Made by a program: the position numbers and the translations under genes. This document shows positions 1 through 7,023 of a stretch of 9,025 nucleotides of DNA, piece after piece. A model generated the notes under the pieces. It was not told the DNA's origin. It saw only the letters and a list, made by a program, of their open reading frames with translations, and did not search any database. Position 1 is the first letter of the stretch; each line of letters starts with the position of its first letter. Origin of the DNA: a bacterium (lineage in GTDB: Bacteria > Latescibacterota > UBA2968); assembly GCA_027296045.1 (NCBI GenBank), contig JAPUJS010000256.1, positions 1 through 9,025 on the forward strand, written 5' to 3'.

Positions 1-423
1 CCAGGGCAAACGCTGGTTTCCGGGTAGGCTTTCGTAAAATCCTGTGGCGGCTGCTTTGTCCGATACATAGGTCCAGTCGGGCAGATACAGGAGTATACGG
101 TCGGCCCACTGGTTCTGGGAGTCGGCAAAATAATGAGGGGCCGTCACGATGCCCAGGAAATAGCCCGAAAGCCATTCGCCTTGCATGCAGGCGGCAACCA
201 TGCCGATACAGCAAAGAGTGAGAAGCTCTGAGGAAGTGAAACCCCTGCCCCGGCGCTCTAGAAACAGGTTGAGGACCAGGAAACCCATAAAGGGAATGAG
301 AAAAGCCACCGACAAATGTGCATAGTCGCCCCGGGAGGAATGCACAATGAGGCTGGAATAAGCCGGCCAGAGGTTGATGAGGATGGACAGACCAAGACCG
401 GTGATGACGGAACGTCGAGTCAT
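1..423 (-). CDS. DUF6785-like polytopic membrane protein, N-terminal part (cut by window edge)
   Basis: An open frame starts with ATG at 423 and stays open to the window edge, giving 141 residues of a larger protein. The visible part has hydrophobic segments at about residues 6-27, 37-55 and 67-95. A soluble-looking stretch with aromatic residues and prolines follows, including APHYFA at 95-100 and a terminal LPW. The order of a short Arg start, first helix with NLWPAY, SELL before the third helix, GYFLG and then a PHYFA / NQW element matches my memory of the DUF6785/DUF6784 membrane proteins. These are common in Planctomycetes- and Poribacteria-like genomes and have no established function. 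The upstream ATG near 450 meets a stop after seven codons, so 423 is the likely start. The Shine-Dalgarno is poor (AGGG very close to the ATG). It lies 79 bp downstream of the frameshifted reductase on the same strand. The family name rests on recall. Confidence 0.68.
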   Translation of the reverse strand, partial: MTRRSVITGLGLSILINLWPAYSSLIVHSSRGDYAHLSVAFLIPFMGFLVLNLFLERRGRGFTSSELLTLCCIGMVAACMQGEWLSGYFLGIVTAPHYFADSQNQWADRILLYLPDWTYVSDKAAATGFYESLPGNQRLPW

Positions 424-502
424 GCCCTAAAAAAGGCAGAGGAGCGACATGTGTCAAGCATTTCAGAGTTCCCCTTGGTTCTCCATATGGTGTGTCTCAA
501 TC

Positions 503-1380
503 CTATCTTGGACGGTGGTTCAGCTCATACCAGAAGCTGGGTGTGGGAATGCCAAGGGGGTCCTGTGTGCGGTTCTCGCCCTGGGACGAGAAATGGTAGA
601 GGGCTTCGGTGAGCGGCAAGTTGATGTCGGCGGCTTTGGCCTGGGCAATAAAGTAGGGCAACTCGCGGAGTTTGCAGTCTTGAGAGGCTGCCCGGTTGTC
701 GATGATTTGTTTGACGGCCTGTTCAAAAGAGGTGTGGGCCGCCCGGCTGTAGATAGCGTGTCCCAGAGGGCCTGTGGGTCGAGGCCGTCCTGCACACCGA
801 TGAATGCCGCTTCGAGGAAGGCGGCTTGCGCAACGCCCATTGCAATCTGGTTTACGGCCTTACCAAGTTGACCGGCACCCACATCGCCCAGGTGGCCGAT
901 ATTGTTGCCTATGGTGTCGAGGATGGGGCGGCATTGTGCCACGGTTTCCGGGGCCCCTCCGACCATCACGGCCAGGGTTCCGGCGTCGGCCCCTCGGCCA
1001 CCTCCGCTGACTGGCGCGTCGACCAGGTCGGCACCCTGAGCACGGATCTGTTGGGCCAGGCGGCGGGTTTCCGGGACTTCTGTGGTGCCTGCGTCGATCA
1101 GGATTTTGCCGTCTTTCAGGTCCGGCAAGATTTCTTCGGCGACCTTGACGAAGGTGCCGGAGGTGGGCAGGCTGGTCAGGGTGATGTCAGATTTTTGCAC
1201 GACATCGCGGGCCGACGCCCCGGCCGAAGCGCCACCTTCGACCAGGGCGTTGATATTTTCCTGCTGGAGGTCGAAAACGGTGAGGGCATATCCGGCTTGA
1301 AGCAGGTTACGGGCCATGCCACCTCCCATGGTGCCGGCACCGATCAGACCCAGGAGGGGACGGTTGTTGGGTGAACTCAC
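503..1380 (-). CDS. 3-hydroxyisobutyrate dehydrogenase-family NAD(P) reductase, frameshifted
   Basis: This is a beta-hydroxyacid dehydrogenase (COG2084 type), a family that oxidises 3-hydroxyacids or reduces their semialdehydes with NAD(P). Near the N-terminus is the Rossmann motif GLIGAGTMGGGMARNL (residues 11-26). The substrate-binding motif DAPVSGGGRG lies at 121-130, and the catalytic Lys is K174 in GKAVNQ (173-178). Translation starts at GTG 1380, six bases after AAAGGGAG. After W206 the frame loses all family character and would stop at 520. Shifting the frame by one base near 761-764 restores a convincing tail (AIYSRAAHTSFEQAV, then CKLRELPYF and LPLTEALYHF) ending at TAG 503-505. The restored product is 292 residues, normal for the family. 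One missing base in a CCC run of the plus strand explains it. It may be a real pseudogene or an assembly indel. The true substrate is unknown. Confidence 0.85.
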
Positions 1381-1386
1381 AGGGTG

Positions 1387-1394
1387 CTCCCTTT
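1387..1394 (-). promoter_or_regulatory. Ribosome binding site deciding a GTG start
   Basis: The minus strand reads AAAGGGAG six bases before GTG at 1380. No ATG fits the family N-terminus, and the Rossmann motif begins about ten residues after this GTG, so the site supports the GTG start of the reductase. Confidence 0.6.
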
Positions 1395-1424
1395 TCGATA
1401 GGCTTTACTTCCTTATTGAGTCGG

Positions 1425-2477
1425 TTATGCCGATCCTTTGACGGCGATCTTGATGGCATCTTTGCCGTCCAGGTTGTAGCCGCTGTGCAGGGCATTAAAG
1501 CCTTCGGCCACGCGTTCCAGGGGAATGACGTGGCTGACCAGGTCGGCAAAGGGGTATTCATTTTTTTCCAGAATGGGCAGGGCGCGGACGAAATGCTCCG
1601 GGCGAGAGGCCCAGACGGCCTCCAGACGGATGTTTTTGCGCATGAACATGTGGTTGGGATTGCATTCGAAGGTGCCCACATCGACAAAGTGGCCCATCTC
1701 GATGTATTTTCCGCTGTGACGAACGTAGTCCAGGCCTTCGGGCATGGCGGGCAGAAAACCGGCACATTCAAAGACAATGTCGGCACCCTCTCCCCGGGGC
1801 GTATTTTCACGCACGATTTTCTTGCGTTCTTCCGGGTCGGGCACTTCGGCAATGTCGATGGTGAGATCGGCACCCAGTTTTTTGGCCAGTTCCAACCGGC
1901 CCGGAGGTCCGCCCACAATGATGAGTCGTCCGGCACCCGAGACCTTGGCGGCTACCAGGGTGAGCAGACCAATTGGGCCGGATCCCTGGACAACGATGGT
2001 ATCGCCAAATTGGATTTGGGCTCGCATGACGCCGTGGACACCAATGGTGAAGGGCTCGGTTAAGACGGCGACTTCGGGCGGCATGGTGGTTTTGAGGAAA
2101 ACGGTGTCGGGGTTCCAGAGGTAGATATATTCGCCGAATCCGCCTCTCAGGTAGGGTTCTTCTTCCGACGGGAGAAAGCCGTAGGCGCCCTTGTTGGTGC
2201 CGGGCACCAGGATGACGCGGTCGCCTTCCTGGACGGGTACGCCCAGGTGATCGGTTTCGACCCCGTCGCCGAGTTTGTCGATGATGCCGACATTTTCGTG
2301 GCCCAGAATGATTTCGCCCGAAAGGCGCTGGTATTCCCAGTTGTGGAGGTCGGTGCCGCAAATGCCGCCCAGTTCTTGTTTGAGCAATACGGTTCCGGGT
2401 TCGGGTTCGGGCACAGGGTATTCACGAAGTTCGAATTTTTCTCCCGTCATCACAGTGGCGCGTCCGGTGCGGCTCAT
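1425..2477 (-). CDS. Zinc-dependent medium-chain alcohol/polyol dehydrogenase
   Basis: This 350-residue protein is a medium-chain dehydrogenase (threonine/sorbitol dehydrogenase-like) that would oxidise a secondary alcohol or sugar alcohol with NAD(P). The GroES-like N-terminal domain carries the catalytic zinc ligands C40 (GGICGTDLH) and H60-E61 (GHENVG), and E141 in LTEPF may be a further ligand. The cofactor domain has GSGPIG at 165-170 and a GGPPGRLELAKKLGAD segment. The loop that normally holds four cysteines for a structural zinc (about 92-112) has none, so only the catalytic zinc is expected. ATG at 2477 follows AAGGAGGA by about seven bases, the best ribosome site in the window. It begins 27 bp after the dehydratase and ends 44 bp before the reductase, so co-expression is likely. 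The substrate cannot be read from sequence. Confidence 0.9.
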   Translation of the reverse strand: MSRTGRATVMTGEKFELREYPVPEPEPGTVLLKQELGGICGTDLHNWEYQRLSGEIILGHENVGIIDKLGDGVETDHLGVPVQEGDRVILVPGTNKGAYGFLPSEEEPYLRGGFGEYIYLWNPDTVFLKTTMPPEVAVLTEPFTIGVHGVMRAQIQFGDTIVVQGSGPIGLLTLVAAKVSGAGRLIIVGGPPGRLELAKKLGADLTIDIAEVPDPEERKKIVRENTPRGEGADIVFECAGFLPAMPEGLDYVRHSGKYIEMGHFVDVGTFECNPNHMFMRKNIRLEAVWASRPEHFVRALPILEKNEYPFADLVSHVIPLERVAEGFNALHSGYNLDGKDAIKIAVKGSA

Positions 2478-2504
2478 GGTGTGTCCTCCTTCGGTTTAAT
2501 TTTT

Positions 2505-3476
2505 TTACGAGAAGAATTCCAGGTCGGTTTCGACCATTTCTTTGACCAAATTTTCGAAGGAAATATCGTAGGACCAGCCGAGTTTTTCACGGGCTTTTTG
2601 AGGATCGCCAATCAGCAGGTTGACTTCGGCAGGACGTAGAAATTGGGGGTCCACCTGAACGTATTCTTCATAGTCCAGACCCACATGAGAAAAGGCGATT
2701 TCGCAGAACTCACGCACCGAATGGGTCTCACCGGTGGCAATGACATAGTCGTCGGGTTCGTCCTGCTGGAGCATCTCCCACATCACCCGCACATATTCTC
2801 GGGCATGGCCCCAATCCCGCTTGGCGTCCAGGTTGCCCAAAGACAAATGTCCGGTCTGTTTGAGTTTGATGCGGGCGACGTGAGAGGTGATTTTCCGGGT
2901 GACAAACTCAAATCCCCTGCGGGGGGATTCGTGGTTGAACAGGATGCCGCTGGAGGCGTGGAGGCCGTAGGCTTCGCGGTAGTTCCGGGTGAGGTCAAAA
3001 CCGGCCACTTTGGAAATGCCGTAGGGCGATCGAGGGTGAAACCGGGTGGTTTCTGTTTGGGGGACTTCTTCTACTTTGCCGAACATTTCGCTGGAACCGG
3101 CAAAGTAAAAGCGGCATTCGGGGCAGAGTTCCTGGACGGCTTCGAGTACATAGTGGGTGCCGTTGATATTGGTGTTTAGGGTGGAGAAGGCGTCTTTGAA
3201 GGAGGTGTCCACAAAGCTCTGGGCGGCCAGGTGGTAACATTCGTTGGGCTGCGTGTCTCGGACCACATTAAAGATGCTGGGAAAGCTTTCCAGAGAGGCC
3301 GGATGGAGCTGGAGCTTGTCTGATAGGTGGTTGATGCGTCCCAGGCGGTGGGTGGGGTCTTCGAGCGCAACCCGACGCACGATGCCGTGGACTTCATAGC
3401 CTTTTTCAAGCAGGAATTCAGCCAGATAGGAACCGTCCTGGCCGGTGATCCCGGTGATAAGTGCCTTTTGGGCCAT
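2505..3476 (-). CDS. gmd: GDP-mannose 4,6-dehydratase
   Basis: This enzyme converts GDP-D-mannose to GDP-4-keto-6-deoxy-D-mannose, the branch point to GDP-L-fucose, GDP-rhamnose and related 6-deoxy sugars. It is an extended short-chain dehydrogenase of 323 residues. It has the NADP motif TGITGQDG (8-15), the catalytic S128-x-E130 in AGSSEMFG, and Y152-xxx-K156 in PYGISK. The family-specific LFNHESPRRGFEFVTRK segment and RDWGHAREYV follow. Length is at the short end of the family; the E. coli enzyme is about 50 residues longer. ATG 3476 has GGGAG seven bases upstream. It starts 17 bp after the acyl-CoA synthetase and ends 27 bp before the alcohol dehydrogenase. No fucose synthase or rhamnose-forming reductase is seen next to it, so the final sugar is unknown. 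Confidence 0.95.
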   Translation of the reverse strand: MAQKALITGITGQDGSYLAEFLLEKGYEVHGIVRRVALEDPTHRLGRINHLSDKLQLHPASLESFPSIFNVVRDTQPNECYHLAAQSFVDTSFKDAFSTLNTNINGTHYVLEAVQELCPECRFYFAGSSEMFGKVEEVPQTETTRFHPRSPYGISKVAGFDLTRNYREAYGLHASSGILFNHESPRRGFEFVTRKITSHVARIKLKQTGHLSLGNLDAKRDWGHAREYVRVMWEMLQQDEPDDYVIATGETHSVREFCEIAFSHVGLDYEEYVQVDPQFLRPAEVNLLIGDPQKAREKLGWSYDISFENLVKEMVETDLEFFS

Positions 3477-3493
3477 GCGATAACTCCCTTTGG

Positions 3494-5542
3494 TTATGGT
3501 GCTAGCTGCAGGTTGTTTTTCTGGTATTGGTCGCGCAAGACGCGACGCATCACTTTATTGGATGCTGTGCGGGGAAGCGTGTCTACCACGACGACGTCAT
3601 AGACCCGGAATAGGGGGTTGAGGTTCTGGCTGATGGCTTCCTGAAAACCGGGTTTGAGCGATTCGGGGGATTCGGGTTGCTCGGTTACGGTATAAATCAC
3701 CAGGCGGCTGAGTCCGCCGTTGGGTTCGGAGACTGCAATGGCGGCCGTTTCGTCGATGCCCGGAATCGCGTTGAGGGTTTCTTCGAGTTCGGTCGAACTG
3801 ATCTTAATCCCGCCCAGGTTCATAGTGTCGTCGACGCGACCCCGGGCACGGTAGGTTCCACCGCCCATGCGCTCGATTTGGTCGCCGTGACGGCGAAGCG
3901 GAATGCTGGAAGGACCTTCCGGTGTCCCCTCGAAATACACTTCGTGGTGGTTTTTGTTCAATAGTTCGAGAGACAAGCCAAAGGAGGGCGGCAGGAGGAA
4001 TACTTCGCCGTTGTCGGTTTGCTTGCCCCCTTCGTCCAGAAGAACAAAGTCCAGACCCAGTGCCGGGGTTGTAAAAGTAGATGGCGATGATGGCTGAACA
4101 ACGGTGCCCGTGATGTAGCTGCCGCCAATCTCTGTTCCGCCGCAATATTCGATAATGGGTTTGTAATTTGCCAGGGCCATAAGAAAGAGCATATCGTCGG
4201 GGTCGGAACATTCGCCGGTGGAAGAAAAGACCTGAATGGTTTGCCAGTCCAGTCCCTCCATGCAGTTGGAGGCCCGCCAGACCCGGACCAGGCTGGGGAC
4301 CAGGCCGAGCATGGTGACTCCGGCGTCCCGGACAAATTGGCCAAAGGGTCGACCGGTGGGTGCCCCGTCGAAAAGGGCCATGGTGGCATGGTTCACCAGC
4401 GGTGCGTAGATCAGCCAGGGGCCCATCATCCAGCCCAGATTGGTGGGCCAGGCGACGACATCACCGGGCTGGATATTTTGGTGCAGGTGTCCGTCGACGG
4501 CGGCTCGAATGGGGGTGGTGTGCGACCAGGGGATGGCTTTGGGCTCGCCGGTTGTGCCGGAAGAAAACAGGATATTGGTTGGGTCCGACGGATCGCAGGG
4601 GACGGCGTCGAAGGTGTTGCGATCGCTTAAAAATGCCGACCAGGTCAGGTCACCGGGACGGAGGTCCGGGAGGGGAGACCTATCGGCAGAAAGCACAACG
4701 GCAATCGGCGCTTCGGCCTCGACCATTCGGTTGTAGAGCGGCAGCCGCTTGCCGGACCGGACAACCACATCTTGTGTAAAGACGGCTTTGGCTTTGGCGA
4801 TCTGGAGGCGGGTGGCAATTTCGGGGGCCGAAAAACTATCGGCAATGCCAACCACAGCACACCCGGCCTTGACGATGCCCAGATAAATGGCGACCGATTC
4901 GGGCGTCATGGGCATGGCAATGGCAACCGCATCTCCGGGGATAATTCCCATGTCCTGGAGGCTATTTGCGACTTGATGGGTCAGGCGCTCGAGCGCCTGA
5001 TATGTCCATGTGATGAGCGGACCGTCCTCTTGTTGAGACACGATTGCTATAGCATCGGGAGCGGCGTTGAAGCAGCTTTCGGCGATATTGAGTTTGGCAT
5101 GGACCAGCCAGTTGGGAAATTCGGGACCCTGGGACAGATCGACAAGCTGAGTGTAGGGATTTTGAAACGGAATGTGTAATTGCTGGATGAGAAGATTCCA
5201 GAATTCGGAGCGATGCTGGACGGACCAGTTGTGGAGTTCCTCATAGGTGTGCAGATTCAGGGATTTGCAAAGCCTTCCGATATTGGACTGCTGAATCTGT
5301 TTTTCAGAGGGCAGCCAGGCAGGAGGAGGGCCCTGGTTAGCATCCCAGTTTTTGTAGATTTCGCGGTAGAGAAATTGATGCAATACAAAGGGATGGGCAG
5401 GGGTCAATACCTCCTGCGTCAGTTTTTGCCAGCAAGCGGGGGGCGTCTGTGCGTTGAGACAGGCGTTGATCCTGGGCAGGAGATCTTTCGCCTCTTCTGG
5501 ATCGACGCCCAGTTCTAGGATCTGGTCGCTATCAACGGTCAT
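3494..5542 (-). CDS. Acyl-CoA synthetase, plant AAE17/AAE18-like (AMP-binding)
   Basis: This 682-residue ANL-superfamily ligase would activate a carboxylate as acyl-AMP and pass it to CoA. The ATP loop is ILFSSGTTGEPKAIPW near residue 321-336. Core motifs follow: YCGGTEIGG near 465, RHGDQIER near 555, NLGGIKISS near 575, and PRTASNKVMRR near 660 with the catalytic lysine. The long N-terminal domain (GVDPEEAKDLL, HPFVLHQFLY, GPPPAWLPSEK) and the core phrases IADSFSAPEIATRL, WPTNLGWMMGPWL and NPLFRVYDV closely recall plant peroxisomal AAE17/AAE18. Generic acetyl-CoA and acetoacetyl-CoA synthetases are less similar. The substrate is not established here. ATG 5542 lies inside the end of the upstream gene (11-bp overlap) with no clear Shine-Dalgarno, so translational coupling is likely. 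The full N-terminus is conserved, which supports this start. Automatic annotation may call it acetyl- or acetoacetyl-CoA synthetase. Confidence 0.88.
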   Translation of the reverse strand: MTVDSDQILELGVDPEEAKDLLPRINACLNAQTPPACWQKLTQEVLTPAHPFVLHQFLYREIYKNWDANQGPPPAWLPSEKQIQQSNIGRLCKSLNLHTYEELHNWSVQHRSEFWNLLIQQLHIPFQNPYTQLVDLSQGPEFPNWLVHAKLNIAESCFNAAPDAIAIVSQQEDGPLITWTYQALERLTHQVANSLQDMGIIPGDAVAIAMPMTPESVAIYLGIVKAGCAVVGIADSFSAPEIATRLQIAKAKAVFTQDVVVRSGKRLPLYNRMVEAEAPIAVVLSADRSPLPDLRPGDLTWSAFLSDRNTFDAVPCDPSDPTNILFSSGTTGEPKAIPWSHTTPIRAAVDGHLHQNIQPGDVVAWPTNLGWMMGPWLIYAPLVNHATMALFDGAPTGRPFGQFVRDAGVTMLGLVPSLVRVWRASNCMEGLDWQTIQVFSSTGECSDPDDMLFLMALANYKPIIEYCGGTEIGGSYITGTVVQPSSPSTFTTPALGLDFVLLDEGGKQTDNGEVFLLPPSFGLSLELLNKNHHEVYFEGTPEGPSSIPLRRHGDQIERMGGGTYRARGRVDDTMNLGGIKISSTELEETLNAIPGIDETAAIAVSEPNGGLSRLVIYTVTEQPESPESLKPGFQEAISQNLNPLFRVYDVVVVDTLPRTASNKVMRRVLRDQYQKNNLQLAP
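4981..5000. repeat. Perfect 20-bp palindrome inside the acyl-CoA synthetase gene
   Basis: The half-site TCAGGCGCTC is followed directly by its exact reverse complement, with no spacer. It encodes part of an ordinary Gln-Ala-Leu-Glu-Arg-Leu helix, so it may be incidental. No second copy was seen in the window. Confidence 0.7.
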
Positions 5543-6905
5543 AAATTTCAGGGCCCCAGTCGATTTCTTCGAGGTCTTGTTTGAGGAGGACTGCTTTATA
5601 GGGAGGGGCGTTTTTCATGAGCACCACACCGGGTCCGACCATTGCACATGGTCCGATGATTCGGCCGGGCATGAGCATGGTTCCGATACCGGTGCGGGAA
5701 TAATCGCCAAAGAGGGCACCGGTAAAGCCGGGTGCTTTTCGGCGAATGCCCTGGACTTCGACTTCGATTTCGGCGTCGTCAAAGCGCAGGGTGCCCACCT
5801 GGGTTCCGGCGCCGATTTCGGCGCGTTCTCCAAAAATGCCGGAGAGCTGGATCTGATGGGTGACCCGTCCTTCGCAGAGCATCAAGCCGCTGAATTCGCC
5901 AAGGTTGGTGATACGGCAATCGAAGCCAACCGTGCCGGACACTTTGGCATAGGGGCCGATGACACACTGATCTCCGATGACGGTGTTGCCGCTGATGTGT
6001 GTGCCTTCCAAAATGCGGGTGTTTTTCCCGATCCAGGCAGGACCTATGATGTAGGCGTCCCGGGTGATGTGCGACCCTTCGTCTACAAAAATGGGTCCGG
6101 TGATTTGTGCGTTCGGATCGACGGTGGCGGTTTTTGCAATCACGGAATCGGTGAGCGCTTCGGCCATTTCTCGAACGGCCAGGCGGGTGACATGTTGGGG
6201 TTCCCAGGGGAGGTCCATGTCAAACCAGGGGCCTTCCAATTCTACGGCAAGGGCGGGGCGGCCTTCGCGGTGCATCAGGGGAAGCGCGTCGAAGATTTCC
6301 TGGCCTTCCGGGGGGAAGATGCCGAACTGGGCGTTGGGCACAAAATCAGAGGTGTTGGCCAGATCGGGTAGGGCGGTACTGGGAAACACATAGATGCCCA
6401 TCAGGGCGAGTCCCTCTCCGCCCCGGGGTTTCCAGGTATAGTTGGTGATGTTGCCCGCTTTGTCGATGTGGGGGCGGATACACGATTCCAGGTGGTCGGT
6501 GTGATGTACGCCGGCAACGGGGGAACGGTTTTGATCCTGGAAGGCGTCTAAGAGTTGGGGAATGGTCTGGGGGCCGAGGAACAGGTCGCCGTGGACAACC
6601 AGGAAGTTGTCTTCGCCGATAAAGTCTGCGGATTGACAGATGGCGTGGGCCGTTCCTTTTGGGTCGGACTGTTCGATGTAGGTGATGGCACACCCGAATC
6701 GGTTGCCGTTACCAAAGTGGTTTCGGATGCGCCCGCCCCGGTGGCCGATGACGATGCCGATTTCGGTGATGCCTGCCGAGACGATGCGTTCGATGAGCCA
6801 TTCCAAAAGGGGACGGTTGCAGATGGGGAACATCGGTTTGGGGCGAAAGACAGCAAAGGGGAAGAATCGGTCGCCTTTGCCAGCGGCCAGTACCACGGCT
6901 TTCAT
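5532..6905 (-). CDS. GlmU-like sugar-1-phosphate nucleotidyltransferase with beta-helix tail
   Basis: This 457-residue protein would join a sugar 1-phosphate to an NTP to give an NDP-sugar and pyrophosphate. The N-terminal nucleotidyltransferase domain has AAGKGDR (7-13), RPKP (21-24), PKGTAHA (82-88) and the metal-binding HGD with D107. The C-terminal part from about residue 250 is a left-handed beta-helix with hexapeptide repeats (TATVDPNAQITGP, IGKNTRI, VIGDQCVIGP). It ends in TLRFDD, RRK, GIGTMLMPG and VGPGVV, like two-domain archaeal GlmU/Sugar-1-P enzymes that also acetylate. Whether acetyltransfer is retained is unclear, and the base and sugar are not readable. ATG 6905 follows GGAGAGGAG with five bases between AGGAG and the start, and gives the family N-terminus MKAVVLAAG. 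A longer frame to 7055 runs through the repeat palindrome and is rejected. Its stop overlaps the next gene by 11 bp. Confidence 0.9.
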   Translation of the reverse strand: MKAVVLAAGKGDRFFPFAVFRPKPMFPICNRPLLEWLIERIVSAGITEIGIVIGHRGGRIRNHFGNGNRFGCAITYIEQSDPKGTAHAICQSADFIGEDNFLVVHGDLFLGPQTIPQLLDAFQDQNRSPVAGVHHTDHLESCIRPHIDKAGNITNYTWKPRGGEGLALMGIYVFPSTALPDLANTSDFVPNAQFGIFPPEGQEIFDALPLMHREGRPALAVELEGPWFDMDLPWEPQHVTRLAVREMAEALTDSVIAKTATVDPNAQITGPIFVDEGSHITRDAYIIGPAWIGKNTRILEGTHISGNTVIGDQCVIGPYAKVSGTVGFDCRITNLGEFSGLMLCEGRVTHQIQLSGIFGERAEIGAGTQVGTLRFDDAEIEVEVQGIRRKAPGFTGALFGDYSRTGIGTMLMPGRIIGPCAMVGPGVVLMKNAPPYKAVLLKQDLEEIDWGPEIYDR

Positions 6906-6910
6906 TTTTT

Positions 6911-6919
6911 CTCCTCTCC
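6911..6919 (-). promoter_or_regulatory. Ribosome binding site of the nucleotidyltransferase
   Basis: The minus strand reads GGAGAGGAG, followed by five A residues and ATG at 6905. It fixes the start and rules out the 50-residue extension. It touches the base of the palindrome at 6918-7021. Confidence 0.75.
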
Positions 6920-7021
6920 ACCCGACCGCTCCAGGGAGACAGGAGACAGAATACAGAATACAGGAGAAGGGATAAGACTTCCTGTCGCCTGTATTCTGTC
7001 TCCTTGCGGCGAGCGGGGTGG
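6918..7021 (-). repeat. Large imperfect palindrome (intercistronic hairpin)
   Basis: Two arm pairs nest around one centre. The inner pair is a perfect 15-bp inverted repeat, 6942-6956 (GGAGACAGAATACAG) with 6989-7003. The outer pair is 6918-6923 (CCACCC) with 7016-7021 and 6927-6931 (CGCTC) with 7011-7015, leaving a three-base bulge at 6924-6926. Together they take up nearly all of the gap between the hydrolase and the nucleotidyltransferase. In mRNA they could fold into a long stem with interior loops, ending at the Shine-Dalgarno. It has no run of U after it, so it does not look like an intrinsic terminator. It could act as an mRNA stabiliser, a translation modulator or a small mobile palindromic element. 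Function is inferred. Confidence 0.75.
6931..7007. repeat. Degenerate 7-bp repeat array, two opposed blocks
   Basis: Read in steps of seven on the plus strand, 6938-6965 gives GACAGGA, GACAGAA, TACAGAA, TACAGGA, followed by the weaker GAAGGGA. After a one-unit break, 6980-7000 gives TCCTGTC, GCCTGTA, TTCTGTC, which are the reverse complements of the same units in the same 7-bp register. The consensus is (G/T)ACAG(G/A)A. This resembles, in form, the short tandemly repeated heptanucleotides known in cyanobacteria. The palindrome above results from the two blocks facing each other. Confidence 0.8.
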
Positions 7022-7023
7022 GG

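Noticed and set aside
429..457. TTGACA (minus strand, 452-457) as a -35 box for the membrane protein gene
   Set aside because: The hexamer 17 bases on is TTTTTT, a poor -10, and the start codon would follow almost at once. It may be chance.
424..502. Possible terminator after the reductase
   Set aside because: The T-run at 429-434 (minus strand) has no stable stem in front of it; CCATATGG and GACACATGTC are only short palindromes.
449..871. Plus-strand open frame across the frameshift region
   Set aside because: Antisense to the frame-restored reductase; composition and lack of motifs fit a shadow.
1371..2063. Plus-strand open frame of 230 codons
   Set aside because: Antisense shadow of the zinc dehydrogenase; no domain motif and no supporting context.
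5532..5542. 11-bp gene overlap as a sign of a frameshifted fusion
   Set aside because: Both proteins are complete with family-normal ends and starts, so ordinary operon overlap explains it.
5454..6371. Plus-strand open frame of 305 codons
   Set aside because: It is antisense to the well-supported nucleotidyltransferase and ligase, with no recognisable motifs and Gly/Phe/Asp-rich composition typical of a shadow frame.
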